From UBA7328 sp036479115 (lineage in GTDB: Bacteria; Bacteroidota; Bacteroidia; Chitinophagales; Saprospiraceae), in contig JAZGFD010000311.1 of NCBI GenBank assembly GCA_036479115.1, positions 1 to 6,422 of the forward strand: 6,422 nt of DNA, given 5' to 3'. Each line of letters opens with the position of its first letter. The first letter of the stretch is position 1. Below the pieces are notes generated by a model that was given only the letters and a program-made list of their open reading frames with translations, searched no databases and was not told where the DNA came from. Both the position numbers and the translations under genes were made by a program. Below, one piece after another: positions 6,374 to 6,422 of the stretch.

Positions 6374-6386
6374 CAAAAACATTAAT

Positions 6387-6422
6387 ATGAGTAACAATCT
6401 TAAAAAAAAGAAAAGCCAAAAG
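6387..6422 (+). CDS. 5' end of an unidentified gene (partial)
   Basis: An ATG at 6387 opens a frame still open at the window edge, reading MSNNLKKKKSQK. The short lysine-rich N-terminus is common in small DNA- or RNA-binding proteins and regulators, but 12 residues do not identify a family. The start is supported by the TAnnTTTG box 13 bases upstream and the A-rich leader. It is divergent from the saccharopine-dehydrogenase-like gene. If it encodes a regulator, the palindromes in the upstream region could be its targets; that is speculation. Confidence 0.5.
   Translation, partial: MSNNLKKKKSQK

Larger units (their letters stand above)
5679..6386. other. Repeat- and palindrome-rich divergent intergenic region
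   Basis: This 708-base gap lies between two divergent starts. It holds imperfect direct repeats at 5721-5862 with a shorter relative at 5939-5954, two related 22-bp palindromes (5871-5892 and 6193-6214), a perfect hairpin at 6114-6136, and an inverted repeat with a promoter at 6328-6373. The 7-mer TTAATAG occurs four times on the plus strand (5796, 5871, 6022, 6193). A plus-strand frame of 133 codons from a GTG at 5880 to 6281 runs through these elements. It begins inside a palindrome, is rich in Leu, Phe and Ser without a recognisable motif, and is judged non-coding. The region could be regulatory, encode a small RNA, or be the residue of an old mobile element. Confidence 0.6.

Overview
The window looks like chromosomal DNA of a low-GC member of the Bacteroidota. 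The grounds are its AT-rich composition, the lack of Shine-Dalgarno sequences (starts follow A-rich leaders instead), a TAnnTTTG-type promoter box near the right end, and TrpF/TrpB/TrpA and saccharopine-dehydrogenase-like proteins of the kind seen in that phylum. The phylum is an inference; no rRNA or other decisive marker is present.

Left part (1-3971, + strand): a tryptophan biosynthesis cluster. After what may be the last 15 codons of an unknown gene (1-48) come trpF (138-755), trpB (756-1952, starting on the base after the trpF stop), a complete Rieske non-heme iron oxygenase alpha subunit (2016-3188), and trpA (3201-3971). TrpF converts phosphoribosylanthranilate to CdRP. TrpA and TrpB form tryptophan synthase, passing indole between subunits. 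The unexpected element is the Rieske oxygenase gene between the two synthase genes, only 12 bases before trpA. It keeps every cluster- and iron-binding residue I can identify, so it looks functional. Its substrate is unknown, and no ferredoxin or reductase partner is encoded here.

Middle (3972-4448): 477 bases between convergent genes with no convincing gene or terminator. Protein-like stretches in different frames suggest a decayed gene.

Right part: a minus-strand gene (4449-5678) encodes a 409-residue NAD(P)-binding protein of the saccharopine dehydrogenase-like / trans-acting enoyl reductase group. Upstream of it lies a 708-base divergent intergenic region (5679-6386). It is full of imperfect direct repeats, two related 22-bp palindromes, a perfect 10-bp hairpin, and an inverted repeat overlapping a Bacteroidota-type promoter. 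That promoter precedes the first 12 codons of a plus-strand gene that runs off the window (6387-6422).
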